This document shows positions 12,909-25,100 of a DNA stretch of 64,000 nt, one piece after another. The position numbers and the translations under genes are program-made. This DNA is from Trachythela sp. YZ-2020 (taxonomy: Eukaryota > Cnidaria > Anthozoa > Malacalcyonacea > Clavulariidae): positions 5,598,001 through 5,662,000 of the forward strand of contig JADLSH010000369.1 of the NCBI GenBank assembly GCA_016169945.1. The letters are read 5' to 3'. The notes under the pieces are model-generated. The model saw nothing but the letters and a program-made list of their open reading frames with translations. It ran no database searches and was not told where the DNA came from. The stretch's first letter is position 1, and the number at the start of each line of letters is the position of its first letter.

Positions 12909-13771
12909 CAGTGAACTCTAAGTAAACTGGAACCGGAATTAACTGGAATGATAAGTCAGGGGGGAAATTGAAAAGGTGCTTTGCAGGTAGCGCCAGTCCT
13001 TTTTTACAAATTTTTTGGAAAAATATAGTTTTTAAATCTATAAATTTTGTCACTTTAACTTTCATCTTCGCCTTCATTTTTCATCTTAGAGCACACTAGG
13101 ACAATTGAAATTTTCCCCTAAGAACTTACAATAAACATAAATTGTGCAACTCAGTGAAAAATTCAGTGCACAAAACAAAACGGGCCTTCTGGATAGAGTT
13201 CGGAGATATGACAATGTAATTTATTAAAATTGATTTTCAAGCATGCAGTAACTTATTTTTGACAGTTAAAATGAGGAAGTGCTCACAGATGGCCAACTGC
13301 CAACAAGAAGGCGCGAAGCCAAAAATAGCACCACTTGAAAATCGTCAATTTTTTTATGACTTTATAAAGCAAGGACTATAAAAAGCTCAAGATAAAAAGC
13401 AATACCTGGAGTTTAGTGCAAAATCATTTTGGGGACTGCCGAAGTGTTTTCTAGTGTATTTTTTTCTGAGTTAAAGACTATAGTTTGGCACGATCAAACA
13501 TTTGTCATTTTTTTCCAAATAGGAAAGCGATACCCCTCATTTTTGCTGCAGATAGCCGTAAAACAGTCAAAACTAATCGGAAAACCACATTTGAATCCCA
13601 AACATTGAAGTCTTCTGATGTAAAAAGTATTTTTCTTGCAAATTTTCGCTCAAAAACAAACTTTTGACAGAATTTTTCTCACTCCTCGGAACTCTCCTCA
13701 GTCCTTTTGAAAGTTCAAATTCCCGCGCATTTGCTTCAACGTAGGACTTTCACGTTCACTACAGTTCACTG
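12909..13771. mobile_element. Non-autonomous hAT-type element, copy 1
   Basis: It starts CAGTGAACTCTAAGTAAAC and ends with the inverted CAGTTCACTG. It is 863 bp and non-coding, with short poly-T and poly-A stretches. Its internal sequence is clearly related to the element in SHPRH intron 10 (22936-28397): both carry a block resembling TTTTGACAGAATTTTTCTCA followed by CACTCCTCG and AACTCTCC. The 8-bp flanks GACGAGAA and GTTGTGAA match at only five positions, so the target duplication has decayed. It is an older copy than the intronic one. Confidence 0.75.
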
Positions 13772-13848
13772 GTTGTGAACAGGTGAGAAAATTGTCCTAT
13801 CGTGGGTGCTTTCTTGTCCAGCACAGACCACTGATCTGAAAATATAGT

Positions 13849-13890
13849 GGCACAGTGCCACAGACCAGTGGCACAGTGCCACAGACCAGC
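13849..13890. repeat. Tandem pair containing palindrome GTGGCACAGTGCCAC
   Basis: Two 21-bp copies of GTGGCACAGTGCCAC plus AGACCA lie end to end. The 15-bp core is self-complementary. Upstream, at about 13820, is the word CAGACCACTGATCTGA, which also occurs near 151. Confidence 0.7.
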
Positions 13891-14415
13891 AGTCATTTTT
13901 TTTCGAAACGAGGAAAGCTTGGAAAGCTGTAGACTTAAACGCTGACGAAAAATCATCCAAGTTCATATATAAACAAGACGCCTGCTCAGGCGTTCACACT
14001 GGCCTTATAATGCGTGCTGGTGTGTGAAAACTATACGACCCTATGATAACCGTTGCGAAATTTCTATGTCTCCAAGGCCTCCAAGTCACAAACTTTCAAG
14101 GATTTTAAAACGTCTGTAGACAGGCTATAGGGTTCAACTAATACGCAGGTAATATACCAGAAACATTTGAGTACGCTAAGTTTCAAAATTCAAAGAACAC
14201 TATATCAATAGTAATAAACAAACAAGACAAAAAATCTTATTGCATAGTTTCCGCTCCTGGCCATTTTGACTTGAGCTTGCAATGGCAGGTCAGCGGTTCA
14301 CTTCATCAACGTAGGTCGATTTCACGTTGACGAAAAAAACGAAGAATTTTGACACAGAAAATTAGGGAATCTCAACACTGGGCCTTACCACTGGGCCTTA
14401 CGGCCAGTGTGCTGG

Positions 14416-14470
14416 TGGCGTAGTGGTTAAGGCGTGCGCCTGCGGAGTCGTAAGTCGCGGGTTCGAATCA
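14416..14470 (+). repeat. tRNA-like SINE head (pol III A and B boxes)
   Basis: A-box TGGCGTAGTGG at 14416-14426 and B-box GGTTCGAATCA at 14460-14470 stand about 33 bp apart, as in a tRNA gene. A full cloverleaf with an acceptor stem is not evident, and T-rich sequence follows. This fits the head of a tRNA-derived SINE better than a working tRNA gene. Confidence 0.7.
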
Positions 14471-14950
14471 CTGACTCTTTTATTAAAAACTTTTCAAACT
14501 TTTTTTTCTGAATGGTTTTCCCGTTCTAGGGTTAATAAGGTTGGTTAGGGTTTTTGGGTTGTTTAATATTCTGTTAACACTGTTATGGTTGTGCCACCAA
14601 ATGTTACAGGTTGTGCCACCAAATTTTTGCATTTTAAAACATATTTCAGGATATTTCTGCGCCTGTAGTAGAAGTCCTGGTCATGTAAAAAATCGAGAAA
14701 TGTTGCTATTTTTTTGGTTTGAATTTGACTTTTGGTAGATGCGAAATCAGACGCCATTTCGGACGCGTTATTCTGATCTGTTTTGTTTTGTACTGAATAA
14801 CCGATATTAGTTTACATTATAAATATTGTGAACATTAGTAAGAAATAAAGTTATAATAAAACATTGTTTTCAGTAAATCCAAATTTTGTCTTGATTTGTG
14901 GCCCTAAACAGCAGCTGCAAATCTGTCTTTCAGAATCAAGCACATTGTTT
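14471..14950. other. Intergenic sequence between the SINE head and the SHPRH promoter
   Basis: AT-rich. It contains GGTTAATAAGG..GGTTAGGGTTTTT, a short telomere-like run, at about 14530, and two copies of TTGTGCCACCAAAT at about 14590-14625. No gene seen. Confidence 0.45.
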
Positions 14951-15020
14951 TGGTTTTGTGTGAAATACACATTTCTTCAGTCCCGTGGTTTTGTGTGAAA
15001 TACACATTTCTTCAGTCCCG
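14951..15020. repeat. Perfect 35-bp tandem duplication in the SHPRH promoter region
   Basis: 14951-14985 and 14986-15020 are identical and contiguous. Each carries GTGTGAAATACACATTTC, whose GTGT..ACAC ends are inverted. It lies 200-270 bp upstream of the SHPRH start codon, next to the E2F-type sites. Confidence 0.9.
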
Positions 15021-15035
15021 CAAAATACACGCGCA

Positions 15036-15147
15036 TTTGGCGGGAAATTTTCGCTCATGCTCAGATAATTTTCCCGCCTGTTGCGAAAATGCGCTTGCGC
15101 TTCCACTGGCGGGAAATCTGCGCACTTGCACGTGACAAAATGGCGGC
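15036..15147 (+). promoter_or_regulatory. SHPRH core promoter with three E2F-type sites and a YY1-type site
   Basis: TTTGGCGGGAAA (15036-15047), TTTTCCCGCC (15069-15078, opposite strand) and GGCGGGAAA (15108-15116) fit the E2F/DP consensus TTTSSCGS. CACGTG, an E-box, lies at about 15129-15134. AAAATGGCGGC at 15137-15147 fits the YY1 consensus often found at transcription starts. The cluster sits 80-190 bp before the SHPRH ATG and is the most GC-rich sequence nearby. Inference: S-phase control of a replication-stress gene. Confidence 0.7.
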
Positions 15148-15160
15148 GGAACAACAATAA
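15140..15160 (+). other. Possible 6-codon upstream ORF in the SHPRH leader
   Basis: ATG inside the YY1-type motif opens a short frame reading MAAEQQ then TAA, out of frame with the SHPRH start at 15225. It would be in the mRNA only if transcription starts upstream of 15140. A TAA at 15180-15182 closes the SHPRH frame upstream, so 15225 is the first usable in-frame methionine. Confidence 0.35.
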
Positions 15161-15224
15161 AATATAAATCTTGAAAGTCTAAAATATCTTTTTAAAATAC
15201 ACAGCTAAGCAGCCGATTAACATC

Positions 15225-16170
15225 ATGAGCAGGCGAAAAAGAAACAGTTTGCCAGAAAGACTGGTTAATGAAAGAATCCGGCAATTATCTTGGAATGTTA
15301 TGGAGATTAACAACAGACTTCAAGGGAACAATGATTCTATAGTTTTCCCACCAAATGCATCTTATGATAATGAGATGTCAAATTGCCAAAGTTCCAGCAC
15401 TGAAATTCAGAAAGTTTACTCATCTGATGTTGAGGTTGAAGATATTTTGTATAAATTGATGATCAGTGACGAATTACATGTGTATAATTCAGCTGGTTTA
15501 CTGGGATGCATCTCAGGAGTGTACGTTGAGAAAGATTGCCAATTTACTGATAGTATCCAAGAGACTAACATTGTCGTTAAAGTTCGCAAAGATGTAGAAA
15601 AGGATGGTGTTCATGGTGTATCATCTGAAACAAGAGATGAAAACTTAAATATTAATCAAGGTTTTCTGAAAGTTATTTCTACATATGAACAAATTGATGG
15701 TTTGGCATATCTATATAAGAAAGGTATTGTAGAAGTTGTGGTCAACTTTGATGACCTCGCTAACCAACCAGAGTGTAAACTGATGGTATATCTAAATGAA
15801 GCAGGATTTACAGCAGTTTCCATCCCCAGTGAAGACCCATCGGTGGGGATCAAGTCTTACAAATCGATGAAAATGCTAATGCAGTGGCTACATGGTTCAT
15901 GGTTGCCCAAGGTAGAACATCAGCCAACCAAACATGATTATCAAATTGAATCCATTTTCAATACATTAAAAAACAAAAGAAGCTGCCCTGCAAAAGCAAC
16001 AACCTCAACCGATGACAATATCTTTCCATCTGAGCCAGATGTAATGAAAGATGCTGACCTTGATAAACTTCAACATCCGTCATTGGTTCCATTGTTGCGA
16101 GGGTACCAAAAAAGAGCTGTTAATTGGATGATCAAACAAGAAACTGTTGATACTAAAGCTTTTGCAACAG
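15225..16170 (+). CDS. SHPRH: SHPRH exon 1: N-terminal region and start of SNF2 domain
   Basis: 315 codons plus one base, ending at donor GTAAAT. It begins [18 protein letters not shown]. Most is acidic and poorly conserved. Near the end, [20 protein letters not shown] (about 283-302) is the Q-motif-like entry to the SNF2 ATPase: a hydrophobic patch, then RGYQ, then W. Reading past the donor gives a further 29 codons, which are intronic. Confidence 0.93.
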
Positions 16171-19100
16171 GTAAATCATCATTATATAGGTTCAGGCTAA
16201 ATTATAGAATACCCATCCATTTTGAAACCTTACACCTAATATACACTTGTAAACATTAACAATTTCCTCAAAATATGTCATTTATAACTGCCTCATTCTT
16301 CAAAACCACTTGTGAAATATGATAAACTGTTTTGAAATTATTCCTGTATTTCTTTGTGTGTTTAAACGAATTACAAAAAGTGGCCGGGTATTCCATAATC
16401 GCTCTATGTATTTTGTAAATTTTAGACAACAAGGTTCCTCATCCACTCTGGAAAACAATCAGTCTTGGTGATAAACAAGCATGTTACAATCCACACACGG
16501 GAAGGTAAGAAGAGTGACCTTACTATTGTAACTCTGAAGACCAAAAACATAGGTGCAGGCCTTAAAATATCGGTCAGCAGTGCCGTCGGTCAAAATGTCC
16601 GGTGTCTTTCAGAATGGGTCGGACATTTTTATAATTATGTCCGATGGCCTTATGTTTAGTTTGGCGCAAAAATATATTCTTTTAAAATCGTATACTGACG
16701 CTAAATGTTGGGCAGTTATGCATTGATACTTTAAGGCCCGATCAAACGTCCGAGAACGCAAGTCATCGCAAGTAAACTTGCGTTGACTTACGATGCGACT
16801 AGTCAAAGAATACCCGGCTCTGCTGTCACGCTTAGCGGACCACATAACAGCTCTGATAAACATTTACGGGGTAAATTTACATCGGACAAAGTTAAAGTTT
16901 GGTCGGACATCAATACAGTTGGGTCGGACAAACGGTAAACCTCAATTTTCCTTCGGTCGGACAGAATGTCCGGTGCGCGTTTCTTTCTGGGTCTGACAAT
17001 TTCACGAATGGGTCGGACAATGTCTGTGACCGACCGATATTTTAAGGCCTGTAGGTGTACCATATTTAAAACTGAACAAAAATCAATTCATCTAAAATTG
17101 CAGGAAAATAATTCTGTGCAGTAGTTTTAGGTTTAGTTTCTGAAACACTGTACATCATACTATAGGCACTGGAACTGGGAGAGCTAGGGAGCTATAAGTA
17201 TAGTCCCTCTCCAAAAAAGTAGAAGTAAGGTTTGCCCTCCCCCAAAAAAGAACAAAGAGTAAAAAAGATCAACTAACATGAAAATGTCAAATCTTCCTTA
17301 GAATACAGGAAATGCCATTTCAGATATTCTAGATTTCAAAGTTTTCCAGAGAAACATGCCCCCGGGCACCCCTAGAGTTTGTCTACCAATCAGAAATTTA
17401 TCCTGAATTATAAATATGTAGAGTAAATTATTGCAACTGGGAATATTTGTTTCAGAATATGCAGAGATCAGATCTATCATCAAGGATATCCTTCAGGGGG
17501 AATACTAGCTGACGAAATGGGGCTTGGAAAAACTGTAGAGGTGCTTGCCTGTATTTTAAATAATCCCAGTCAATCGGAAACTAAGATGGAACCATGTGAA
17601 GAAATATTGCAAACTGATTGTCCCAGTGATTCTCCAGGCAGTTCAATGTCTGTAAGTGATGAAAAGGATGCATTTGTGAAATATCCCAGTGATATCAAAG
17701 TTAATCACAGCCAACATTCTCCAAAACAAATTGAGATAGGCAGCAGCAATTCTCCTCAGTCAACCAAAGGGGCTTCAGTGTCGGATATTCAGCTTGAGCC
17801 GTCAAAAATAAATGGAGAACATCGGATTGGTGTGTCAAACAAACGTACTCTGCCGATTGATCCTGATGCTAATGTTGACAAACTTGGAAAGATGGCAAGA
17901 ATGGAATCCTGCGATTCCTCATTACCAAACCATGATGTTGTACAGTTGCCAGTTCAACCTAATATCTTCAACAAATCTCCTCTGCCTTCTCATTCTGTAA
18001 TCTTCAACGAGACTGAAGACAGGGAAAAGATGGAATGTAATAATTATCTGACGGAAATTCCAACAGCAAGTATTCAAGAAGTGAAGTCAATTGAAAGTCT
18101 CTCGGAAAGCAAGTCATCAACAACAACTGTTGAAAAAGAGAAACCTGTAAGATGCATTTGTGGCAAAAATAAGGCAGGTCCCCAGGAAGAAGTTCTGACT
18201 TGCACAAACTGTAGTTTTTCCCAACATCCTCAGTGTATTGGTTTAAAGAAGAAGACTGATGAGAACTATGTATGTCCTGATTGCTCTGTGAAGATGGTAA
18301 GTGATTAGATACTAGCATCTTCATCAGGAGTTGCTATGTGGATCTATATATACTTGAGTGATGATGTCATTGCCCAATAAGGTAGACATACTGTACCTGT
18401 GCTAGGTATAGGTATCCTGCATGTCCCTGAATGTTGTTTGGAGATACTGCAAAACATATATCTACAGTAATATTAAACCTGTATAAAGTATTAAACTTTA
18501 TATGAACAGAATCTTTGTCTTACGACAAATTTTCGAAAAGGTTAGGGTCTGTCACTCTGTAGTCTGTCACACCTTCATGATCCCCTGTTTTTCAGCCCAC
18601 CCTTTTAAACCATACCTCTTTAAAACCAACAACCTGTCAACTGAGCAACATCAACAACAGTAACAACTACTATTCAGTGAAAATGAAGTCGACAACTTCA
18701 CCGTTCACCGTTTTCCCGTAATATCTACAATACATACAGTATTACTAAATATTTTTCTAAGAACACACTTTAAGACAAATAAAAATACAAATTGTACAAT
18801 TAAACATATACTGTAGTCACCCACTGTTCAGTGTTCACGTAACAAACAGGTAGTGGATTGCCATATGCACATATTTTCATGATGATATTACTACAGTACA
18901 TGCATGTTTGTTTTTGTAGCCATTACTGGAGTCTAACGCAACTCTTATTGTATCTCCCATTACAATTGCGCATCAATGGCTTGATGAAATCCATCGTCAC
19001 ATATTGCCTGGCTCGCTTAATGTTATGGTATGTTCTAGCGTTATATGTATATAACATATTATGTATAGTTTCGCTTACCTCAAATTCTTTGTAACTACTA

Positions 19101-22100
19101 GCGGTTTCACGTATAGTTAGGATCTTGCTCTATCTTTGCAATCTCTAACATTTCGTGAACCAAAACACACTTATAGTTAATATACTGTATTATGTATACA
19201 GTGTATATGCTTAAGTTAACGATTTCCTAATTCTTTACCTCAATAGTCAATACCCTTGGTGTAACTACTTTCTGTAATAAGCAATGCTGAGTGGTTAACT
19301 TTCACACTAACTACTGTATAGTTAACTTTAACTAATTTTTTATACAACCAGCCCCAGAAAGTTATGCTTTTTCTGTAATAGAGTTAAATTAGATGAAGGA
19401 ATCGTAAGAAATCTACTTTGTGTTGGTATGCTGCAATTGAAATTGCTCAAAATAATTGCAAAGTTCGTCGTCAGGCACGACCGAAGCTCATGTTGGTTCA
19501 AACAGGTGTGCTTTACATGAGATGCACGAAATGCATTATTACATGTAATAGATGTAATATTTTAGATATGTCTACGAAAATGTTTATTGGATACAACATT
19601 TAGATCAATTTTGCAAAGCTTTTCATATTTTTCACTGCCTATATATTTCGATTTTCGAGACGCCTACAACAGACTATATTTGCCAAAACTCAGTAAATTG
19701 TCGAAAAAAGCGATTTCACGTTGACGTTTGACTGTGCAATATTGAACAGTTTCGCTCAGATTCGTTCCCAGGATCCTATTTTCTTTTATTCATTGTTCTC
19801 CTTGTAGTACAATTAATTCATTCAACCAGTCATAATTCAGTAAGCTTGTCATGGAAATGACCAAATTCGTTGACTAGTTTTCCAATAGTTCCAGTTTTTC
19901 TTCGTTTTGTTCATAAAAAGCTACAAAAAACAAACACTTACCATAGTTAAACTGGATACCTCTTTCAGTCTCTCCCTACATGTCCGTTATTGTCCGTTAT
20001 TGTCCGTTAAGGCTGGACAAAACCTACATTTTCGTTAGAGTCAAACTAGAAGCGTTCTTCCCACATATAATTAATGCGAGGTTATAATCAGACAACTGTA
20101 TACTGCAGGAAACTCTGGTCACATACAATTGATGCGAGGTTATAATCAGACAACTGTATACTGTAGGAAACTCATGGCACATACAATTGATGCGAGGTTA
20201 TAATCAGACAACTGCATACTGTAGGAAACTCATGGCACATACAATTGATGCGAGGTTATAATCAGACAACTGCAGGAAGCTCTGGTCACATATAATTGAT
20301 GCGAGGTTATAATCAGACAACTGCATACTTGAAGAAACTCTGGTCGCAAAGGTAGAAGGCACATGCACTAACACGCCGATCTTGATGTAATCTGCAGTAT
20401 CTCTTATATTTTGCTTGTGAAATCCTTATATTTGTAGATTTATGAAGGAGTGGCTAAACAAGGTTTTGTATACCCCTCTGTATTGGCTGAGAATGATATC
20501 ATTCTGACAACTTATGAAGTGCTTAAAAGGGACTTCCATCACTTGCCTTCCAAAAGAGGTACAGTACATTGATTTACTCAACTCGTAAGCTTGCCACGTG
20601 TCTCCATAAACTGCATGTGCTATATTGGAAAGGGTTTGTTTTAAGTTGACCGTGTTTAGTGATTATAGCAGTTGAAGGGAATATTAGACGAAGCTCTGGG
20701 AACAACAAAGTCTGTTTCAATGTATTGATATTATTCCGTCTAATTGTGGAATCCATAACATAATTTGGAAAGCTAAATTATTAGTGTTGAATTTCCAAAA
20801 TATTTATGCTGTGGTAATTACTGTATTGACTATTGTTTGGATCAAAACATTGTTTTTGAATGAAGCAGCTGTTAGTGTTACAATATCTATCTACTATAAA
20901 TAGGGAGAAACTGTTTTTCTATTAGCAGGAGGTGTTAGTTTTACAATACCTATCCAGTATAAATAGGGAAAAACTGTTTTCTGTTTTACTTGTACTTTAT
21001 AAGCTATAAAGTTTGAACGAAAAGTTTGTTCAGTGAAACGTGTTTTACTAGATAACCACAATCACCGACGTCCTAAGAGATATCCAACATGGCCATGTCC
21101 ACTTACGTGCATTAAATTTTGGAGGGTAAGTTTTAGTTATTCAAAGTTGTATCGTCCAGTTATGCAACCAACTGCATGTAGACACTGGATTAAATCTGGG
21201 TTCTTGAGCTTCTCTATCTATTGGCAAGTATACTCCAGTACTTGAAAAAACTTGCAAGGTACACAAATACTTTATACCATTGCCTTGGAAAAACTCCAAA
21301 GCGCTTTGTATTCGCTATTAGACTGTATTGGTTTATCAGATATTAAAACCTTACTGTACCTCCCGTTTTATGACATGTTTGTTCGTTTTCTCACTCGTTT
21401 CCACCATCATTTTTGCACTTCATGCTTTCGTCACTTTCTTTTCTTCTCAATATCAAATACAATTATTTTAATCAAATTAGATTTGCCTCGATGAAGCCCA
21501 AATGGTTGAGAACACCACAGCGAAGGTAAACTATTGTGTGTTCAAAAAAGCGTTTACGTGCAGCCAGACATAGCATTGGTGCAGGTGTATATTGACTTTC
21601 TCAAATTCATTATTTAGACCACAGAAACAGCATTGAACCTTTCAGCTGTCCACAGATGGTGTATAACAGGAACACCCATTCAGAAGACTATCAATGGTTA
21701 GTATCATCATTCTAGTCGCTTACCCACATGAAACAACCTACAGTACATGGCTGCCATTTGCAAAGAAATTGTCATAGTAACTATAGAAGACATACCATTT
21801 TCCCCTTTCAGGGTTTGGGAGGAGGTTAATCCGGTATCCCAAGGAAACTTACTCTACAAGTCTAGCAAACTAACAGGTTTTACCATGTCTCAAGGGGAAA
21901 GTACTGCACATGAATTGGTCGAATTATATTTCAACTTGTCGATGAATATATATGGGAATTTCATAACTTGTTTATCCCTACTTTCTAAAGTATAAAATGA
22001 CATCAAGTGGGCAAACACTCGTTTGTTTCACTTCGATCTTAGTAACTAAGTACTGTAGCAGTAATCGATTTATTGAAAAAACAAACACAATAGTTCTAGA

Positions 22101-25100
22101 CCAAATACAATCAATTTTTCTAGATCTTCATGGTTTATTCCTATTCCTTGGCGTAGAACCTTACTACCGGAAAACGTGGTGGAAAGAGTTGCTCTATGAA
22201 CCATTTATGAGAGGAAACTTAAAACCTCTCAGTGATGTTCTTTATAATGTTATGTGGAGAACTGCTAAGAAGGATGTCATTGACGAGGTATGTGGAAGTC
22301 AAAAGTTTGTATCCGGCCGAATTATAAGTCGGTTTTTCGTAAATTAAACACGATTCATTGAAGTACTGTACATGTGTAGGAAAAGCAAAAGCAACATTGC
22401 TGAAACGAAATACTGTACATATAATATCATTAATGTTTTCATGAACTTGTATAACGAAAGGAACTTAATACCTGTCTATGTGAATTAAATTACTTCGTTA
22501 GTTTTGCATCTGACATAATGCAAGATATTATCTAATGTTATGTGATGGAATAAAATGAAATGTGATGTGATCTTTTATGATGGACCTTTTTTATGATGGA
22601 TCTTTCGGTCCATAACAAGGAGTATTTATTTCGGGATTCCTTTCCCAAGCTCTTCAGATTAACCCAAGATTTTGACCAAAGATAAAAATGAAGTTTAGTA
22701 GTCAAACCGAGTAGTCAAACCTGCAGTCGTTAGCGCTAAAAAGCTACGTCATTACTATACCTCGACATTAGTTAAATTTCTTGACTTTTAATTTACATAT
22801 TTACTGTTTCTCCTATTTCAGATCAATCTTCCAGAACAGAAAGAATCAATGAACTGGTTGAACTTCTCCCCCGTTGAATATCATTTCTATCGTCGTCAAT
22901 ATGAAGAATGTTCCAAATTTGCACTCAAGGTAAACCAGTGAACTCTAAAGGGACTGGAACGATAACTTGGCCGCCATCTTTGAAGCCACTCATGATGGCC
23001 GCCATGTACGTACGGAGTCGAAAAATACACCACTTGGAAAACATAGATTTACTCACGTTCTACAGCAGTTACAGTAATGACTAAAAGCTGAAAATAGACT
23101 TCAATACTTGGACTTTAGTACAAAACAAGTTTTGAGACCGTCGAAATGTTTTAAAGAACTAAGTTTGAAGAACTAAGTTTGGTTCGGCACGTTCATACTG
23201 CTGTAACTAAGTGTAGAACAGTGAGAACTATCCAGAAAACCAGGAACAGTTATTTTAAATTGAAGCCTTCGGATGAAAAAAGGACTTTTCTTGCTCATTT
23301 TCGCTCAAAAACAAACTTTTGACGGAATTTTCCACTCCTCGAAACTCTCCCCAGTCTTTTTGAAAGTGCATTTTCCCGCTCTTAGCTTCTACAGGACTTG
23401 ATCATTGGAGTTAGCGTTCCAGTATACCGAACTCGTAACACATACTCAAAATAAACTACGTTTACAAGTCTCACTGTTTATATTATCACTATCTGTCAAT
23501 CAAAATTCTTATTATGTTTGAGTCACGCGATGTCATGTCACACTTCCGGTATACTACTCCCCTAAAAATTAAATCTACATTTTTACGTTTTAACTCAACA
23601 TGAAATGTTTCAAACTTTCAGTTCTAACTGATCAGTCTTTCTCTTCGTTTTCTGCCAACTCACGTATTTTCTTTCTTGCGTCAACTGCTGCTCCCCGTTT
23701 CTCCCTCTTCTTTTCAACTCCCTGGGTCTGCTCCTCATTTCTTTGTTCTGCTTGCGTTGAGCATCGCATCTCGAGTGGACATACTAACTGTAACGGTCTT
23801 TCAATAGTGTGTCCTTTGTGTAATAATACCACACCACGTACCACACTATCCTTTCCTTTAACTTGCCGTAGTACCTTTCCTTTCTTCCACTCGCTTCTGT
23901 TCTTCTCTTCTTCCACGACTAATAATATCTCTCCAATTTCGGGTGCTCTGGCTTGGTTAACATTGATTCGTTGACTCTCCATTAAACTGTGTATATATTC
24001 TCTTTGCCATCGTTTCCACGCGTTATTCTTTGCTTTAACAATTCGTTTCTGCATCTTTGAGCGAAGCTGTGGTATCCACCAATGTTCTCTCAGAGCTGCC
24101 ATGGTATTTTTTAAAAAAAAATGCTTGATTGATATATGTATGGCTATGAGCTATTTTTCTTCGAAAAGTCCTCCATCAAGGTAGATTGGCTCGTAACCAT
24201 TTTTTTTTTTTCTTTTGCACTTTTTGAACTTTGGTTTCTTTGTCTTCGACTATTCTCCAACCCGGGGCTTGCAACTCGGGATTAACTCCTTTCTGAACTC
24301 TTCTCACCCAGCTGTTTCTTGCTGTTGTAATTTCCTCGTTTACGAGTGGTCCCGATTTCTTCTTGTTCTGACGAATCTTCGCCAAGCAGTTGTTAATGAA
24401 TCTTAATGTCCACGCTGTTACTCTCAACGTACGCCAGTATGTGCTTCTTTCTAAAAGAGCGTCCCATTCATCCAGTTCATGATCTTTCGTAAATAACACT
24501 TGCTCCATAATTGGCTTACTCTCTTCGCTAACAGCTGTAGTTGCTGTCAAGTTAGGTTGCTCCGGCCACTGTTCTTTCTCTAACAACCAGTTTGGACCGT
24601 TGAACCAATTCCCGTTTTCCAATCTTTCTACGGTTGCTCCCCTACTTCCGTGGTCTGCGAGGTTTCTCTTTGATGGGCAATATTTCCAGACAATGCCAAG
24701 CTCACTGGTAATCTCCGCGATCTTCATAACTCTGTTACTGACAAACACTTTCCATGGTTTCCCCGGATTAGTCAGCCAGTAAAGCACTACCATGCTGTCT
24801 AACCAGATTACAATGTTCAGCAAATGTTCTTGATTGGTTGGTTGTGTAAGGCGTTGCTTAGATTCTTCGCCATGTTGGTAGCCATGTGAGCTCCTACGAG
24901 CTCCAATCTGGGTATTGATGTGTTCCATTTTGAAATCCTAGATTTAGATGTCAATAGTCCCTTGACTGTTGCCGATGTCTGTTCCACTACTGCTATGGTT
25001 ACTGCAGAACACGCTAGGTTGCTTGCGTCAGCAAACACATGGAGCTCAATGGCTTTCGTTTCCTTCGAATTTCCGGTTATGCTTCTTGGCACTTTGACAT

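Noticed and set aside
14416..14470. Functional tRNA gene
   Set aside because: Only the two promoter boxes are convincing; acceptor stem and anticodon arm do not fold clearly. A SINE head is more likely.
21747..21995. 82-codon frame in SHPRH intron 8
   Set aside because: Lies wholly between exon 8 and exon 9, and exon 8 joins exon 9 in phase; contents are not conserved in SHPRH.
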